Source: Hyphomicrobiaceae bacterium (GTDB lineage Bacteria; Pseudomonadota; Alphaproteobacteria; Rhizobiales; Ancalomicrobiaceae). From it: DNA of 64,000 bases. The notes beneath the pieces were generated by a model, which searched no databases, was not told where the DNA came from, and was given only the letters and a program-made list of their open reading frames with translations. Each line of letters opens with the position of its first letter. The stretch's first letter is position 1. The stretch is taken from positions 1 to 64,000 of the forward strand of contig JAEULV010000012.1 in NCBI GenBank assembly GCA_016793065.1, in the 5' to 3' direction. Both the position numbers and the translations under genes were made by a program. Positions 28,090 through 37,239 of the stretch are shown piece after piece.

Positions 28090-29724
28090 ATGCCGCTCGA
28101 CGCCGTTGCGCCCTATCAGCACACCACGATGTTTCCGCTCGCCAAGGATACGACGCAGTATCGCAAGCTGTCGTCCGAGGGCGTGAAGGTCGAGACCTTC
28201 CAGGGGCGCGAGGTGCTGGTGGTCGAACCGTCGGCGATCCGGATGCTGGCGGAAGCGGCGTTCGGCGACATCAACCATCTCCTGCGCTCCAGCCACCTGG
28301 AACAGCTGAAGAAGATCCTCGACGACCCGGAAGCGACCGGCAACGACAAGTTCGTCGCCTTCGACCTCCTGAAGAACGCCAATATCGCCGCCGGCGGCAT
28401 CCTGCCGATGTGTCAGGATACCGGCACCGCCATCGTCATGGGCAAGAAGGGCCACAATGTGTGGACCGACGGCAGCGACGAGCAGGCGATCGGCGAGGGC
28501 GTGCGCGATTCCTATCTGAAGCGGAACCTGCGCTACTCGCAGCTGGCGCCGATCACGATGTTCGAGGAAAAGAACACCCGCACCAACCTGCCGGCGCAGA
28601 TCGACATCTACTCGGAAGGCGAGGACGCCTACAAGTTCCTGTTCATGGCCAAGGGCGGCGGCTCGGCCAACAAGACCTATCTCTACCAGGGCACCCCCTC
28701 GATGCTGACCGAGGACCGGATGCTGAAGTTCATCGCCGAGAAGATCCTGACGCTCGGCACCTCGGCCTGCCCGCCCTATCACCTCGCCATCGTCATCGGC
28801 GGCACCTCGGCGGAGATCAACCTCAAGACCGTCAAGCTCGCCTCGGCGCGCTATCTCGACGGCCTGCCGACCAAGGGCACAGACCTCGGACATGCCTTCC
28901 GCGATCTGGAGATGGAAGAGAAGATCCACAAGATGACGCAGGCGACCGGCGTCGGCGCCCAGTTCGGCGGCAAGTATTTCTGCCACGACGTGCGCGTCAT
29001 CCGCCTGCCGCGCCATGGCGCGTCGCTGCCGATCGGCATGGGCGTGTCGTGTTCGGCCGACCGGCAGGCGGTGGGCAAGATCACCCGCGACGGCGTGTTC
29101 CTGGAGCAACTCGAGACCAACCCGGCCAAGTATCTGCCGGAGATCGAGGACGCGCATCTGGGCGGCGATGTGGTCAAGATCGACCTTACCCGGCCGATGG
29201 CGGAAATCCTCGCCACACTGTCGAAGCATCCGGTCAAGACCCGGCTGTCGCTCACCGGGCCGGTGATCGTGGCGCGCGACCTGGCCCATGCCAAGATCCG
29301 TGAGCGGCTGGACCGCGGCGAGCCGATGCCGGACTACCTGAAGAACCATCCGGTCTATTATGCCGGCCCGGCGAAGACGCCGGAGGGCTATGCCTCGGGT
29401 TCGTTCGGGCCGACGACAGCGGGGCGGATGGACAGCTATGTCGACCAGTTCCAGGCGGCTGGCGGCTCGATGGTGATGCTTGCCAAGGGCAACCGCGCCG
29501 GCGTGGTGCGCGAAGCCTGCCAGAAGCACGGCGGGTTCTATCTCGGCTCGATCGGCGGCCCGGCGGCCCGCCTGGCGCAGGACTGCATCAAGAAGGTCGA
29601 AATCGTCGAATATCCGGAACTCGGCATGGAAGCGATCTGGAAGATCGACGTGGTCGACTTCCCGGCCTTCATCGTCATCGACGACAAGGGCAACGACTTC
29701 TTCAAGGAACTGAACCTGAGCTGA
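28090..29724 (+). CDS. fumA: Class I fumarate hydratase (iron-sulfur)
   Basis: A 544-residue TCA-cycle enzyme converting fumarate to malate. The cysteines expected to bind the [4Fe-4S] cluster are Cys108 (MCQDTGTA), Cys227 (TSACPPYH) and Cys321 (GVSCSADRQ). The C-terminal beta domain includes [13 protein letters not shown] and [15 protein letters not shown]. Length fits the single-chain class I type. GGGGAGAGAG precedes the ATG. Class I enzymes are oxygen-sensitive; whether a class II FumC exists elsewhere is not visible. L(+)-tartrate dehydratase is a less likely alternative. Confidence 0.93.
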   Translation: MPLDAVAPYQHTTMFPLAKDTTQYRKLSSEGVKVETFQGREVLVVEPSAIRMLAEAAFGDINHLLRSSHLEQLKKILDDPEATGNDKFVAFDLLKNANIAAGGILPMCQDTGTAIVMGKKGHNVWTDGSDEQAIGEGVRDSYLKRNLRYSQLAPITMFEEKNTRTNLPAQIDIYSEGEDAYKFLFMAKGGGSANKTYLYQGTPSMLTEDRMLKFIAEKILTLGTSACPPYHLAIVIGGTSAEINLKTVKLASARYLDGLPTKGTDLGHAFRDLEMEEKIHKMTQATGVGAQFGGKYFCHDVRVIRLPRHGASLPIGMGVSCSADRQAVGKITRDGVFLEQLETNPAKYLPEIEDAHLGGDVVKIDLTRPMAEILATLSKHPVKTRLSLTGPVIVARDLAHAKIRERLDRGEPMPDYLKNHPVYYAGPAKTPEGYASGSFGPTTAGRMDSYVDQFQAAGGSMVMLAKGNRAGVVREACQKHGGFYLGSIGGPAARLAQDCIKKVEIVEYPELGMEAIWKIDVVDFPAFIVIDDKGNDFFKELNLS

Positions 29725-29746
29725 TCCTGACCAAACAGTCCAATAC

Positions 29747-29774
29747 GGCGCGAGCCAACGGTTCGCGTCGCGCC
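29747..29774 (+). terminator. Stem-loop downstream of fumarase, possible terminator
   Basis: GGCGCGA (29747-29753) pairs with TCGCGCC (29768-29774). No T run follows, so it may be a weak or Rho-assisted terminator or only an mRNA-stabilising hairpin. Confidence 0.35.
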
Positions 29775-29901
29775 TGGATTGTGCAATCATTATTGCGAAT
29801 GTGATTCGGATCTGGTAACGAACTCCATACCGAGACGGCTCAAGCCAACGCGGACCCTGTTGTTGTGCGTATCGGATGCAGCAGGGGTGAAGGATTGCCC
29901 C

Positions 29902-30138
29902 GTGATGACACAAATCGACATGATCGCCACGGAGGCGACACCGGCGGTCGACCGCATCCTGCAGGACGCCGGCATCTCCGACGCATCGGCCTATCTGACG
30001 GATCCGGCCAATGAGCGTCCGCCCGTGATGCCGGGGCTCGCCGATGTGCAAACGCGCGGCAATCCCTACCTGATGCTGCAGCAGGTCATGACACCCGAGG
30101 TCCTGGCGTCGATCGAGCGCGGGCTCAAATACCTCTGA
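29902..30138 (+). CDS. Small protein of unknown function
   Basis: About 78 residues. The GTG at 29902 is seven bases from AAGGA; the ATG at 29905 is directly next in frame. The sequence is acidic and soluble: an N-terminal ATEATPAVDRILQDAGIS helix, a Pro-rich middle, and a C-terminal LMLQQVMTPEVLASIERGL helix. No family was recognised. A tail-anchored gene follows 74 bases downstream on the same strand, so the two may form an operon. A longer frame upstream to 29779 has no Shine-Dalgarno and overlaps the fumarase hairpin region. Confidence 0.5.
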   Translation: MMTQIDMIATEATPAVDRILQDAGISDASAYLTDPANERPPVMPGLADVQTRGNPYLMLQQVMTPEVLASIERGLKYL

Positions 30139-30212
30139 CGCCACCGGTTGGCGCCCCGTCTGTCCAGACGGCACGGCTTTTCGTCAAGAACACGATCCCA
30201 TGGAGTCGCGCG

Positions 30213-30827
30213 GTGAAGTGCGAAACGATTTCCGATGTTCTTGACTACTACCTGAAGCAGGTATCCCGTTTGGTAACGGCCGTTCAGGTCACGTCGGGAC
30301 GCTTTCCGGAGCCGATCCACAACGAAATCCGCAGTGCCATGACGCACCTTGCCCGCGCCAACGCGCTGCCGCAGGACGCCGAGCAACACCGCGAGGAGGT
30401 CGTGCGCGCGACGCGGCACCTCGAGCGGGTTCGGCTCGATTGCTACAAGATCCTCGTGATTGTTTCGGCCGACAAATGTGACAAGGAGATCATTCGGGTC
30501 TCCGCGATCGTCGGCGCGCTCGACGGCGAACTGATCAGGGCCACGGAACAACTGAAGCAAGATCGCATTGCCCTTGGGGTGACCGAGGCTGAGGGTGACC
30601 TCGCGACGACCTTGCGAAAATATGACGACCTCGTCGGCTCGTATCGAACCCTGATGGATGCATTTCGACAAAAGTATTCGACCGACTATCTCGAACAACT
30701 CAATTTCATTCATCAAAATACATTGGCGGCTTCCGGGAAGGCCCAGAATCAGGCGCTTTGGCGTGGCGTGATCTATGGGGCAATCGCCTCGTTTCTGATT
30801 TCGCTGATCTTCTACCTCGCGAGCTGA
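30213..30827 (+). CDS. Tail-anchored helical protein of unknown function
   Basis: A 204-residue protein starting at GTG 30213, with GGAG seven bases upstream. It is almost all alpha-helix, with coiled-coil-like stretches (about 95-165), and ends in one membrane segment, GVIYGAIASFLISLIFYLAS (about 185-204), so it is probably anchored by its C-terminus with the bulk in the cytosol. Its base composition is less GC-rich than its neighbours', which may indicate transfer. No domain was recognised. Its neighbours are an unknown small gene upstream and DUF2336 convergent downstream. Confidence 0.65.
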   Translation: MKCETISDVLDYYLKQVSRLVTAVQVTSGRFPEPIHNEIRSAMTHLARANALPQDAEQHREEVVRATRHLERVRLDCYKILVIVSADKCDKEIIRVSAIVGALDGELIRATEQLKQDRIALGVTEAEGDLATTLRKYDDLVGSYRTLMDAFRQKYSTDYLEQLNFIHQNTLAASGKAQNQALWRGVIYGAIASFLISLIFYLAS

Positions 30828-31058
30828 CCGTCGCCGCTCGACGAACGACCTCGACTCTGTCGCAATTCACCCTTGCAGAGGGCATGATCGGCAAGGGACG
30901 TCGAGGAGATGACCGGGGTCCGCCAGATGTGGCTCACGGATCAGGGCGGCTGCCCCTGGAGGTGCCTCGAAGATGATCGACGCATTCGGTCGCTGCGTGA
31001 GTGTACCCGGCTGATCGTCACGGGAAACCGGACGCCGGTCGGCACAGGCTCCCGACGT

Positions 31059-32072
31059 TCAGCCGACCTTCTTGCGTTTCAGGCCGGCGAGGGTTTCCTT
31101 GGCCTTGGATTCCGGCAGCTTGATGTAGTCGTCGACTTCCCAGGTCAGGCGCAGCTTGTCGAAGCGCAGCAGGTGCTGGCGCATCTTGCAGACGGCGCGG
31201 AACGTCTCGGGCGAACAGCCGAGCGCCTTCATCACCATCTGGATGCCGGAAGCGTCTGGGCGGACCAGCACCTTCACCACCTGCACCTCGTCGAAGCCCG
31301 AACGCTCCGACAACAGGATGGCGATCTCGGTCTGGTGATCGTCCTCGGCGAGGGCGACGATGGCCTCGTCGAGGCTCAGTTCGCCATCGCGGCATTTGCC
31401 GACCAGATCGGCCGGGGTGAGGTGAGACCGCTCGATGACGGCTTCCGGCTTCGGGGTCAGCAGGTCGTCGCGGATGCGGGCGCGCAGGCGCGAGGCGATG
31501 ACCTCGACGACGCGATCGCAATCGCGGGCGGACAGGTCATGGCGCAGCACCAGCACCGTCGCCAGCTCGGGATGGCGCATCGCCTCGTCCACCAGCTGGC
31601 GCACGATCGCGGTCGACAGGATTGCGGTCATGTTGCCGGCGAGTTCGGCGAGAACCGGCACGCCGCCTCGTTGCGCCAAGGCATCGGCGACGGTGCCAGG
31701 CAGGCGGACGCGCCGGGCGATGGCGACGCAATGGGCCTCGCCGACGCTGCGCATCAGGTCGATCAGCGTCTTGTCGTCGAGGTTGGGCGAACGCATCAGC
31801 ACCGGCTTGGCGACGGCGATGACGTCCTTGGCGAAGACGAGGGTCAGCTTGCGCGACAGCCGAGGCCATTCGGCCAGACGATCGGACAGCCGGGCGCGAC
31901 CGGCTTCGTCGATGGTCGGCAGGAAGTTTTGCAGAATATCCTCGAAGAGCTGGATTTCCTGCTTGGTCGGTGCCCGGCGCGCGACGATCATCGACACAAG
32001 CGCCTCGATCAGTCGAAGCCGCTCTTGAGACGACCCTTCCCTTGCAGCGTAGGCGAGTTCGGCGAGATCCAT
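31059..32072 (-). CDS. DUF2336 domain-containing protein
   Basis: A 337-residue soluble, helical-repeat protein. Segments such as LFEDILQNFLPTIDEAGRAR, LIDLMRSVGEAHCVAIARRV and VVEVIASRLRARIRDDLL match DUF2336, an alphaproteobacterial family with HEAT-like repeats and no established function. The C-terminus is basic (LAGLKRKKVG). The Shine-Dalgarno sequence is weak. The upstream region (32073-32355) is AT-rich and contains TTAAC-type motifs. It is divergent from the L,D-transpeptidase gene. Confidence 0.85.
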   Translation of the reverse strand: MDLAELAYAAREGSSQERLRLIEALVSMIVARRAPTKQEIQLFEDILQNFLPTIDEAGRARLSDRLAEWPRLSRKLTLVFAKDVIAVAKPVLMRSPNLDDKTLIDLMRSVGEAHCVAIARRVRLPGTVADALAQRGGVPVLAELAGNMTAILSTAIVRQLVDEAMRHPELATVLVLRHDLSARDCDRVVEVIASRLRARIRDDLLTPKPEAVIERSHLTPADLVGKCRDGELSLDEAIVALAEDDHQTEIAILLSERSGFDEVQVVKVLVRPDASGIQMVMKALGCSPETFRAVCKMRQHLLRFDKLRLTWEVDDYIKLPESKAKETLAGLKRKKVG

Positions 32073-32355
32073 TTGCTACCGCTGAGTCGTCATTATTCAC
32101 TAACAAATTCTCACGAAGGCGTTAACGTTTCCTAACTTTACGTGTGTCCAACGCCGTGAATTCAAAGGATTTGAGGCCAAGACCGCCGTGTCAAATCGAC
32201 AACACCGTCATCGAGAAAGCTCACGATGGCGTGCCATGCGCGAATGCGGCCTTGCATTAAGCGGCCGAGGTTAACACTATGGGGGTAGTTCGCGGTGACA
32301 ATCCGCGAAGCAATATCCATTTTTTGCCCAGTTTCGACGATCAAGAGGACGCATC

Positions 32356-32997
32356 ATGCGCAACTCCGTGTGGATCGCCGCTGCGCTCATGGCTGTCGGC
32401 CTCTCGGCCGGTGTCGCGCAAGCGGATCCCGAATCCAAGCCGGTCCAGGTCGCGGTCGCGACCAGCATCATCGACTATGACCAGAACGGCCGTCCGATCT
32501 GGGGTAACGAATCGGACCGTCCGCAGACGTCCTCAGGTGTCAAGTATACGCCGATTCCGCGCGAGATTGTCGACTACAACGGCCCGCATTCGAAGACGAA
32601 GGGCGCGATCGTCGTCAACACCGCCGAACGCCGCCTGTATCTGATGCTCGGCGACGGCAAGGCGCTGCGCTACGGCATCGGCGTCGGCCGTCCGGGCTTC
32701 ACCTGGGGCGGTTCGCACTCGGTGACGCGCAAGGCGGAATGGCCGGGCTGGACCCCGCCGCCGGCGATGCGCAAGCGTCAGCCGCACCTGCCGGCCTTCA
32801 TGGCTGGCGGTCCGGAGAACCCGCTCGGCGCCCGCGCGATGTATATCGGCTCGACCATCTACCGCATTCATGGCTCGAACGAGCCGTGGACCATCGGCCA
32901 GTCGGTTTCGTCGGGCTGCTTCCGCATGACCAATGACGACGTCACCGATCTCTACGAGCGCGTCAAGGTCGGCGCCCGGGTGGTGGTCGTCAACTGA
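32356..32997 (+). CDS. L,D-transpeptidase (ErfK/YbiS/YcfS/YnhG family)
   Basis: A 213-residue secreted enzyme with signal peptide 1-23 (GVAQA). The YkuD domain covers about 78-213. The catalytic signature is IHGSNEPWTIGQSVSSGCFR, with His in the first part and the nucleophile Cys in SSGCFRM. These enzymes form 3-3 crosslinks in peptidoglycan or attach proteins to it; in Rhizobiales such crosslinks are abundant. GAGGA lies six bases before the ATG. A short paralogue-type size suggests no extra binding domain. Confidence 0.93.
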   Translation: MRNSVWIAAALMAVGLSAGVAQADPESKPVQVAVATSIIDYDQNGRPIWGNESDRPQTSSGVKYTPIPREIVDYNGPHSKTKGAIVVNTAERRLYLMLGDGKALRYGIGVGRPGFTWGGSHSVTRKAEWPGWTPPPAMRKRQPHLPAFMAGGPENPLGARAMYIGSTIYRIHGSNEPWTIGQSVSSGCFRMTNDDVTDLYERVKVGARVVVVN

Positions 32998-33242
32998 TCC
33001 GGCCGGGGCACGCTCGCCCCAGTCGCAAGGTTCTGCCTCGGGCCGGTGTGCGCATCACCGGCCCGAAGTCGTTTTCGGGCGGGCGCGAGTGCCGGTGGGC
33101 CGGCCTGGCGGGCCGATGGTCGGGTGGCGACGCGCGCGCGTCGGCGGCGTCGGGCCAATTCGCAGCAACGGGCTTGCGCCAAGGCAGCCGGCGCCGCAAA
33201 GTCCAGGCGAACCGGGTTTGATTTGCGTCTGGGAGATGGCGA

Positions 33243-34244
33243 GTGCGGACTTCCCTGCTGTTGGCGGCTGGCCTTGGAATCGGACTCGCCCTGTCGGCGG
33301 TCGCTCCGGCACGGGCGGTGATCGTCGGTGACGACGATCGCAAGACATTCGAGGACTATGCTTCCGACAAGGGCTTCGACGCTTCGAGCCTGCAGAAGCG
33401 ATTTGCCGCGTCGGGCTGGCTGCTGTGCTTCTCGCGCAAGAAGGGCGGCGATGTCGGCGTCGCGGCGGCGACGGCGCAGCTGGTGGGGCGTCCGGACGTG
33501 ATCGCGACGGCGTCGCACACGTTCCTCGACACCCGAACCGGGCGGGTCGACGTCAATTTCAGCCAATGCGGCTTCCTGATCTGGTCGCAGGGGCGGATCG
33601 TGGCGCGCAAGATCGTCGCCTCGAGCGTGACGATACCGGGCGAGCGGGCGACGCTGGCGTCGCGACGGTTCGGCAATGACTGGGCGGTGATGCGGCTCGA
33701 CGAACCGGTGCCGGGGGTGCGGCCCTATGATCTGGTGCCGGCCAGCGACATCGCCCGGCTGCGCGAGGGGGCCGAACTGAAGGTCACCACGGTGATCGGC
33801 TTCCACGACAACTGGTCCGGCGGCAAGTCGACGCTGTCGATCAGCGACTGCGACGTGGCGGTGGCACCGGCACCGCCGAAGCAGATGCGCTTCACCACCA
33901 CCGGCACGCGGGCGCTGCTGACCAATTGCGACATCGGCCGCGGCGCGTCGGGGGCGGCTTTGCTGGTCGATCGCGGCGGCAAGCCGGCGATGCTGGGGAT
34001 GACCATCATCTCGGTCGGATCCGACCTCGAATCGGTCGGCAAGTCGCTCGACTTCTCGTCGAGCCGGCCGCATTTCAACATCGCCATCAGCGCCGAGGGG
34101 CGGTTCGGCGATGCGATCCGGCGGCTGTCCGGCGGGCGCGCGGCGCCATCGCCGGCGGAAAAGATCGGCGGCGCCGCCACCGACAGCGGCGTCAAACGGT
34201 CGATCGACCAATACCTTCTGGACCGCAACGACTCGCGCAACTGA
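33243..34244 (+). CDS. Secreted trypsin-like serine protease
   Basis: A 333-residue protein from GTG 33243 (GGAG seven bases upstream). Signal peptide to about residue 25 (APARA). Chymotrypsin-fold triad positions are visible: His in VIATASHTFLD (about 91-101), Asp in FGNDWAVMRLDEP (about 141-153), and Ser in GRGASGAALL (about 237-246). A conserved Cys pair is likely. It lacks PDZ domains, so it is not DegP-like. It lies 245 bases after the L,D-transpeptidase. Its substrate in the periplasm is unknown. Confidence 0.82.
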   Translation: MRTSLLLAAGLGIGLALSAVAPARAVIVGDDDRKTFEDYASDKGFDASSLQKRFAASGWLLCFSRKKGGDVGVAAATAQLVGRPDVIATASHTFLDTRTGRVDVNFSQCGFLIWSQGRIVARKIVASSVTIPGERATLASRRFGNDWAVMRLDEPVPGVRPYDLVPASDIARLREGAELKVTTVIGFHDNWSGGKSTLSISDCDVAVAPAPPKQMRFTTTGTRALLTNCDIGRGASGAALLVDRGGKPAMLGMTIISVGSDLESVGKSLDFSSSRPHFNIAISAEGRFGDAIRRLSGGRAAPSPAEKIGGAATDSGVKRSIDQYLLDRNDSRN

Positions 34245-34310
34245 TCCGGCGATCAGGTTGACGGCAGGGACGGCGACGGCCGCATCCCCTGCCCGGCGCC
34301 GCTCCCCGCG

Positions 34311-34676
34311 TCAGCGGTCGCGGCTCAGGCCCTTGGCGGTCAGTTCGTCGAGATAGCGGCTCCATAGCCGGTCGCGGTCGCGCGCCAGCATCCACAGCCA
34401 ATCCCAGGTGAACAGGCCGGTATTGTGCATATCGTCGAACTGCAGGCGGACGGCGTAGTTGCCGACCGGCTCAACGGCGAGGATCTCGACGGCGGCCTTG
34501 CCGGGAACGGTCTTGCGCTCGGCCTCGTTATGGCCCTGGACCTCGGCGGAGGGACTGGCGATGCGCAGGTATTCGGCGGTGAGGCTATCGCTGGCGCCGG
34601 TATCCCAATCGACCGTCAGGGTGCGGCGATCCTTGGAGAGGCGGATCTCGCTCGGCCATGGCTTGGTGTCGGTCAT
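34311..34676 (-). CDS. DUF971 domain-containing protein
   Basis: A 121-residue cytosolic protein beginning MTDTKPWPSEIRL; AAGGA is nine bases upstream. WPSEIRLSKDRRTLTVDWD, LTAEYLRI and HNTGLFTWDWLWML match DUF971, the gamma-butyrobetaine hydroxylase-like N-terminal domain, which also occurs in Mrp/Apbc-type iron-sulfur proteins. Stand-alone versions are usual in proteobacteria and are suspected to act in Fe-S assembly, but there is no proof. It is divergent from moaA, itself an Fe-S enzyme. Confidence 0.88.
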   Translation of the reverse strand: MTDTKPWPSEIRLSKDRRTLTVDWDTGASDSLTAEYLRIASPSAEVQGHNEAERKTVPGKAAVEILAVEPVGNYAVRLQFDDMHNTGLFTWDWLWMLARDRDRLWSRYLDELTAKGLSRDR

Positions 34677-34841
34677 TTCGCGGCGTCCTTGGCTCTTCGA
34701 TGGGAATGATGGCTTGCGGCGAACCATAGCGGCGGCGATCCGATCGACAAGGGGTATTCGCCGTGACAGGGGGCAATCGACGCATCGGCGCAATTGCCGA
34801 GAAGTCGTGCGGCGGGGACAGGCCGTCTTGATAAAAGACAA

Positions 34842-34869
34842 TTGACGCCGGCCGTGCCCACCCTATTCT
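34842..34869 (+). promoter_or_regulatory. Promoter upstream of moaA
   Basis: TTGACG (34842-34847), 16-base spacer, TATTCT (34864-34869). Expected start of transcription is near 34876, which gives a leader of about 155 bases before the moaA start. The stretch between the DUF971 start (34676) and this promoter shows no other feature. Confidence 0.65.
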
Positions 34870-34875
34870 TCCGGT

Positions 34876-35019
34876 CACTGGTACCGCACCCACTTGAGAT
34901 GGGCACAAGGGTTCCGGGCGTTGGCGGAGGCCACGGCCGGGCATGTCGGGCGGTCGGGGGAAACTGAATTGCACGGCAGGCGCGCGCAGGCAGACGCGCG
35001 GCCCGTGCATTGCCGGACC
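34876..35019 (+). ncRNA. Structured 5' leader of moaA, candidate regulatory RNA
   Basis: The leader can form several stems. CGGT-N5-7-ACCG lies near 34872-34886 and CCCA-N7-TGGG near 34889-34903. A very strong hairpin at 34971-35008 has GCACGG/CCGTGC closing an inner CGCGCG/CGCGCG with an eight-base loop, and it ends 23 bases before the ATG at 35032. No clear Shine-Dalgarno precedes that ATG. Molybdenum-cofactor riboswitches (Moco RNA) sit in just this position in other bacteria, but I cannot match the published consensus by eye. Regulation through the RNA is inference. Confidence 0.4.
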
Positions 35020-35031
35020 ATGTGCACGACC

Positions 35032-36093
35032 ATGACCAATCAGATCGCCTTCATGACCGCCGCGCCGCAGGCGGCCGCATCCGCGCCGACAAATGCCCTG
35101 GTCGATCCCCACGGCCGGCAGGTGACCTATCTCAGGGTCTCGGTCACCGACCGGTGCGATTTCCGCTGCACCTATTGCATGGCGGAGGACATGACCTTCC
35201 TGCCGAAGCGTGATGTGCTGAGCCTGGAGGAAATGGACCGGCTGTGCTCGGCCTTCGTCGCCCGCGGCGTGCGCAAGCTGCGGCTGACCGGCGGCGAGCC
35301 GCTGGTGCGCAAGGACATCATGGTGCTGATCCGGTCTTTGTCGCGCCATCTCGATACCGGCGCGCTCGACGAACTGACGCTGACCACCAATGGCTCGCAG
35401 CTGGCGCGGTACGCGGCCGATCTGGCGGCGTGCGGAGTGAAGCGCATCAATGTCTCGGTCGACACGCTCGACGCGGCGAAGTTCCGGCGGCTGACGCGCT
35501 GGGGCGACCTCGGCAAGGTGATGGCCGGGATCGACGCGGCGCAGGCGGCGGGGCTGAAGATCAAGCTCAACGCCGTGGCGCTCGCCGGCGAGGACGGCAA
35601 CGAGGCGGAGATCCCGGAGCTTATCCGCTTCGCCCATGGCCGCGACATGGAACTGACCCTGATCGAAACCATGCCGCTCGGCGCCATCACCGCCGACCGC
35701 AACGACCAGTACCTGCCGCTGTCGGCGTTGCGGGCGCGGCTGATGGACCAGTTCACGCTGGTTGCCAGCGACCATGACAGCGGCGGACCGGCGCGCTACT
35801 GGCGGGTGGGCGAAACCGGGGGGCGGCTCGGCTTCATCACGCCGATGACGCATAACTTCTGCGAGAGCTGCAACCGGGTGCGCGTCACTTGCACCGGGAC
35901 GCTGTACATGTGCCTCGGTCAGGACGACGCCGCCGACCTGCGGGCGCCGCTGCGGGCCTCGGAGAGCGACGAGGCGCTGCTGCGGGCGATCGACGAAGCG
36001 ATCGGGCGCAAGCCGAAGGGGCACGATTTCATCATTGACCGGGTTTCGCCGCGTCCGGCGGTCAGCCGGCACATGAGCGTCACCGGCGGCTGA
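35032..36093 (+). CDS. moaA: GTP 3',8-cyclase, molybdenum cofactor biosynthesis
   Basis: A 353-residue radical-SAM enzyme that with MoaC turns GTP into cyclic pyranopterin monophosphate, the first step of molybdenum cofactor synthesis. The N-terminal SAM cluster is [10 protein letters not shown]. The C-terminal [4Fe-4S] site is [15 protein letters not shown]. The C-terminal Gly-Gly (SVTGG) needed for activity is present. The start is uncertain: ATG at 35032, 35020 or 35053; 35032 gives the usual N-terminal length before the domain. A longer frame upstream runs through the leader hairpins and is rejected. No other moa gene is adjacent. Confidence 0.95.
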   Translation: MTNQIAFMTAAPQAAASAPTNALVDPHGRQVTYLRVSVTDRCDFRCTYCMAEDMTFLPKRDVLSLEEMDRLCSAFVARGVRKLRLTGGEPLVRKDIMVLIRSLSRHLDTGALDELTLTTNGSQLARYAADLAACGVKRINVSVDTLDAAKFRRLTRWGDLGKVMAGIDAAQAAGLKIKLNAVALAGEDGNEAEIPELIRFAHGRDMELTLIETMPLGAITADRNDQYLPLSALRARLMDQFTLVASDHDSGGPARYWRVGETGGRLGFITPMTHNFCESCNRVRVTCTGTLYMCLGQDDAADLRAPLRASESDEALLRAIDEAIGRKPKGHDFIIDRVSPRPAVSRHMSVTGG

Positions 36094-36285
36094 GCGTCAC
36101 CGGCCGGCGCCGGCGCGGCATGACCGATGTCCAGTGTCTGGCATCCGGCGCAGCTAAATCGATTGCTGGTGTGCGGGCGGCGGGGTTGACCAAATGATCG
36201 GCTTCGGCGACTGACTGGCGGGTGTTTCCACAAGCTCGCTGCGTCGGCCGGGTTTTTTCCTCGATTCCGGCGCGAAAGTCCCGTC

Positions 36286-37212
36286 ATGACCGTCGCCGGC
36301 GCCAATACCCGCAGCATCATCGCCATGAACCTCGCCATGCTCGGGTTCGTCGTCAACGACACTATGGTCAAGGTCGCGAGCGAGTCCCTGCCGCTGGGGC
36401 AGACGATGTTCACGCGCGGGCTGATCGCCAGCGCCCTGCTGGTCGGGCTGTGCCTTGCCACCGGGGCGTTCACGCGGCTGGCGATCCTTGCCCATCCGAT
36501 GGTGATCTGGCGGGTAGTCGGCGAGCTGGGGGCGACGCTGACCTATCTGACCGGGCTGTTTCACATGCCGATCGGCAGCGTCACCGCGATCTTCCAGTGC
36601 ACGCCGCTGGCGGTGACGGCGGCGGCGGCGATCTTTCTCGGCGAACGGGTCGGCTGGCGACGGTGGATGGCGATCGCCATCGGCTTTGCCGGCGTGCTGA
36701 TCATCGTCCGGCCGGGGGCTTCGGACTTCAACATCTTCGCGATTTCGGTGCTGATTTCGGTCGGATTCGTGGCGCTGCGCGATCTGGCGACGGCGCGGAT
36801 GCCGGCGGAGGTGCCGACCTTCCTGGCGAGCCTGCTGACGGCGGTGGTGATCACCGCCACCGGACTGGCGCTGAAGCCGTTCGAGGGCTGGTTTTCGGCC
36901 TATGCCGACTGGCAGCCGCTGACCCCGTCGATCCTGATGGTGCTCGCCGGGGCGGCGGTGTTCCTGATCATGGGCTATGTGTTCATCATCGTGGCGATGC
37001 GAACCGGCGAGATGTCGGTGGTGGCGCCGTTCCGCTACACGATCCTGGTGTTCGCGCTCGGCCTCGGGTTTCTCGTCTTCGGCGAGGTGCCCGACGCGAT
37101 CACGCTGGTGGGGGCGGCGATCGTGGTGGCGACCGGCATCTACACGTTCTATCGCGAGCGGCTGCATGGGCAGGCTCCGGCGGCGACCTCAAGCATCGAA
37201 CCGAATGCGTGA
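36286..37212 (+). CDS. DMT superfamily (EamA) transporter
   Basis: A 308-residue inner-membrane protein with about ten hydrophobic segments in two EamA halves (about 10-140 and 150-290). GLFHMPIGSVTAIFQCTPL and the end of helix 4-5 (AIFLGERVGWRRW) match the first EamA repeat. MRTGEMSVVAPFRYTILV and FGEVPDAITLVGAAIVV match the second. Such proteins export metabolites or drugs; the substrate cannot be inferred. The Shine-Dalgarno sequence is weak. It is convergent with the chemoreceptor gene (27-base gap). Confidence 0.9.
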   Translation: MTVAGANTRSIIAMNLAMLGFVVNDTMVKVASESLPLGQTMFTRGLIASALLVGLCLATGAFTRLAILAHPMVIWRVVGELGATLTYLTGLFHMPIGSVTAIFQCTPLAVTAAAAIFLGERVGWRRWMAIAIGFAGVLIIVRPGASDFNIFAISVLISVGFVALRDLATARMPAEVPTFLASLLTAVVITATGLALKPFEGWFSAYADWQPLTPSILMVLAGAAVFLIMGYVFIIVAMRTGEMSVVAPFRYTILVFALGLGFLVFGEVPDAITLVGAAIVVATGIYTFYRERLHGQAPAATSSIEPNA

Positions 37213-37239
37213 GGGGCTGCCGCCGGCGGCCGGATCGGG

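Noticed and set aside
27952-30174. A 740-codon minus-strand open frame opposite fumarase
   Set aside because: Shadow ORF; His/Arg-rich with no domain, and fumarase is complete on the plus strand.
30828-31058. A small frame starting at 30909 after GAGGAG
   Set aside because: It has a Shine-Dalgarno but continues as an antisense frame of DUF2336, with no family or conserved end.
32085-32135. CtrA-like site upstream of DUF2336
   Set aside because: TTAG and TTAAC half-sites are present but spaced by six instead of seven bases.
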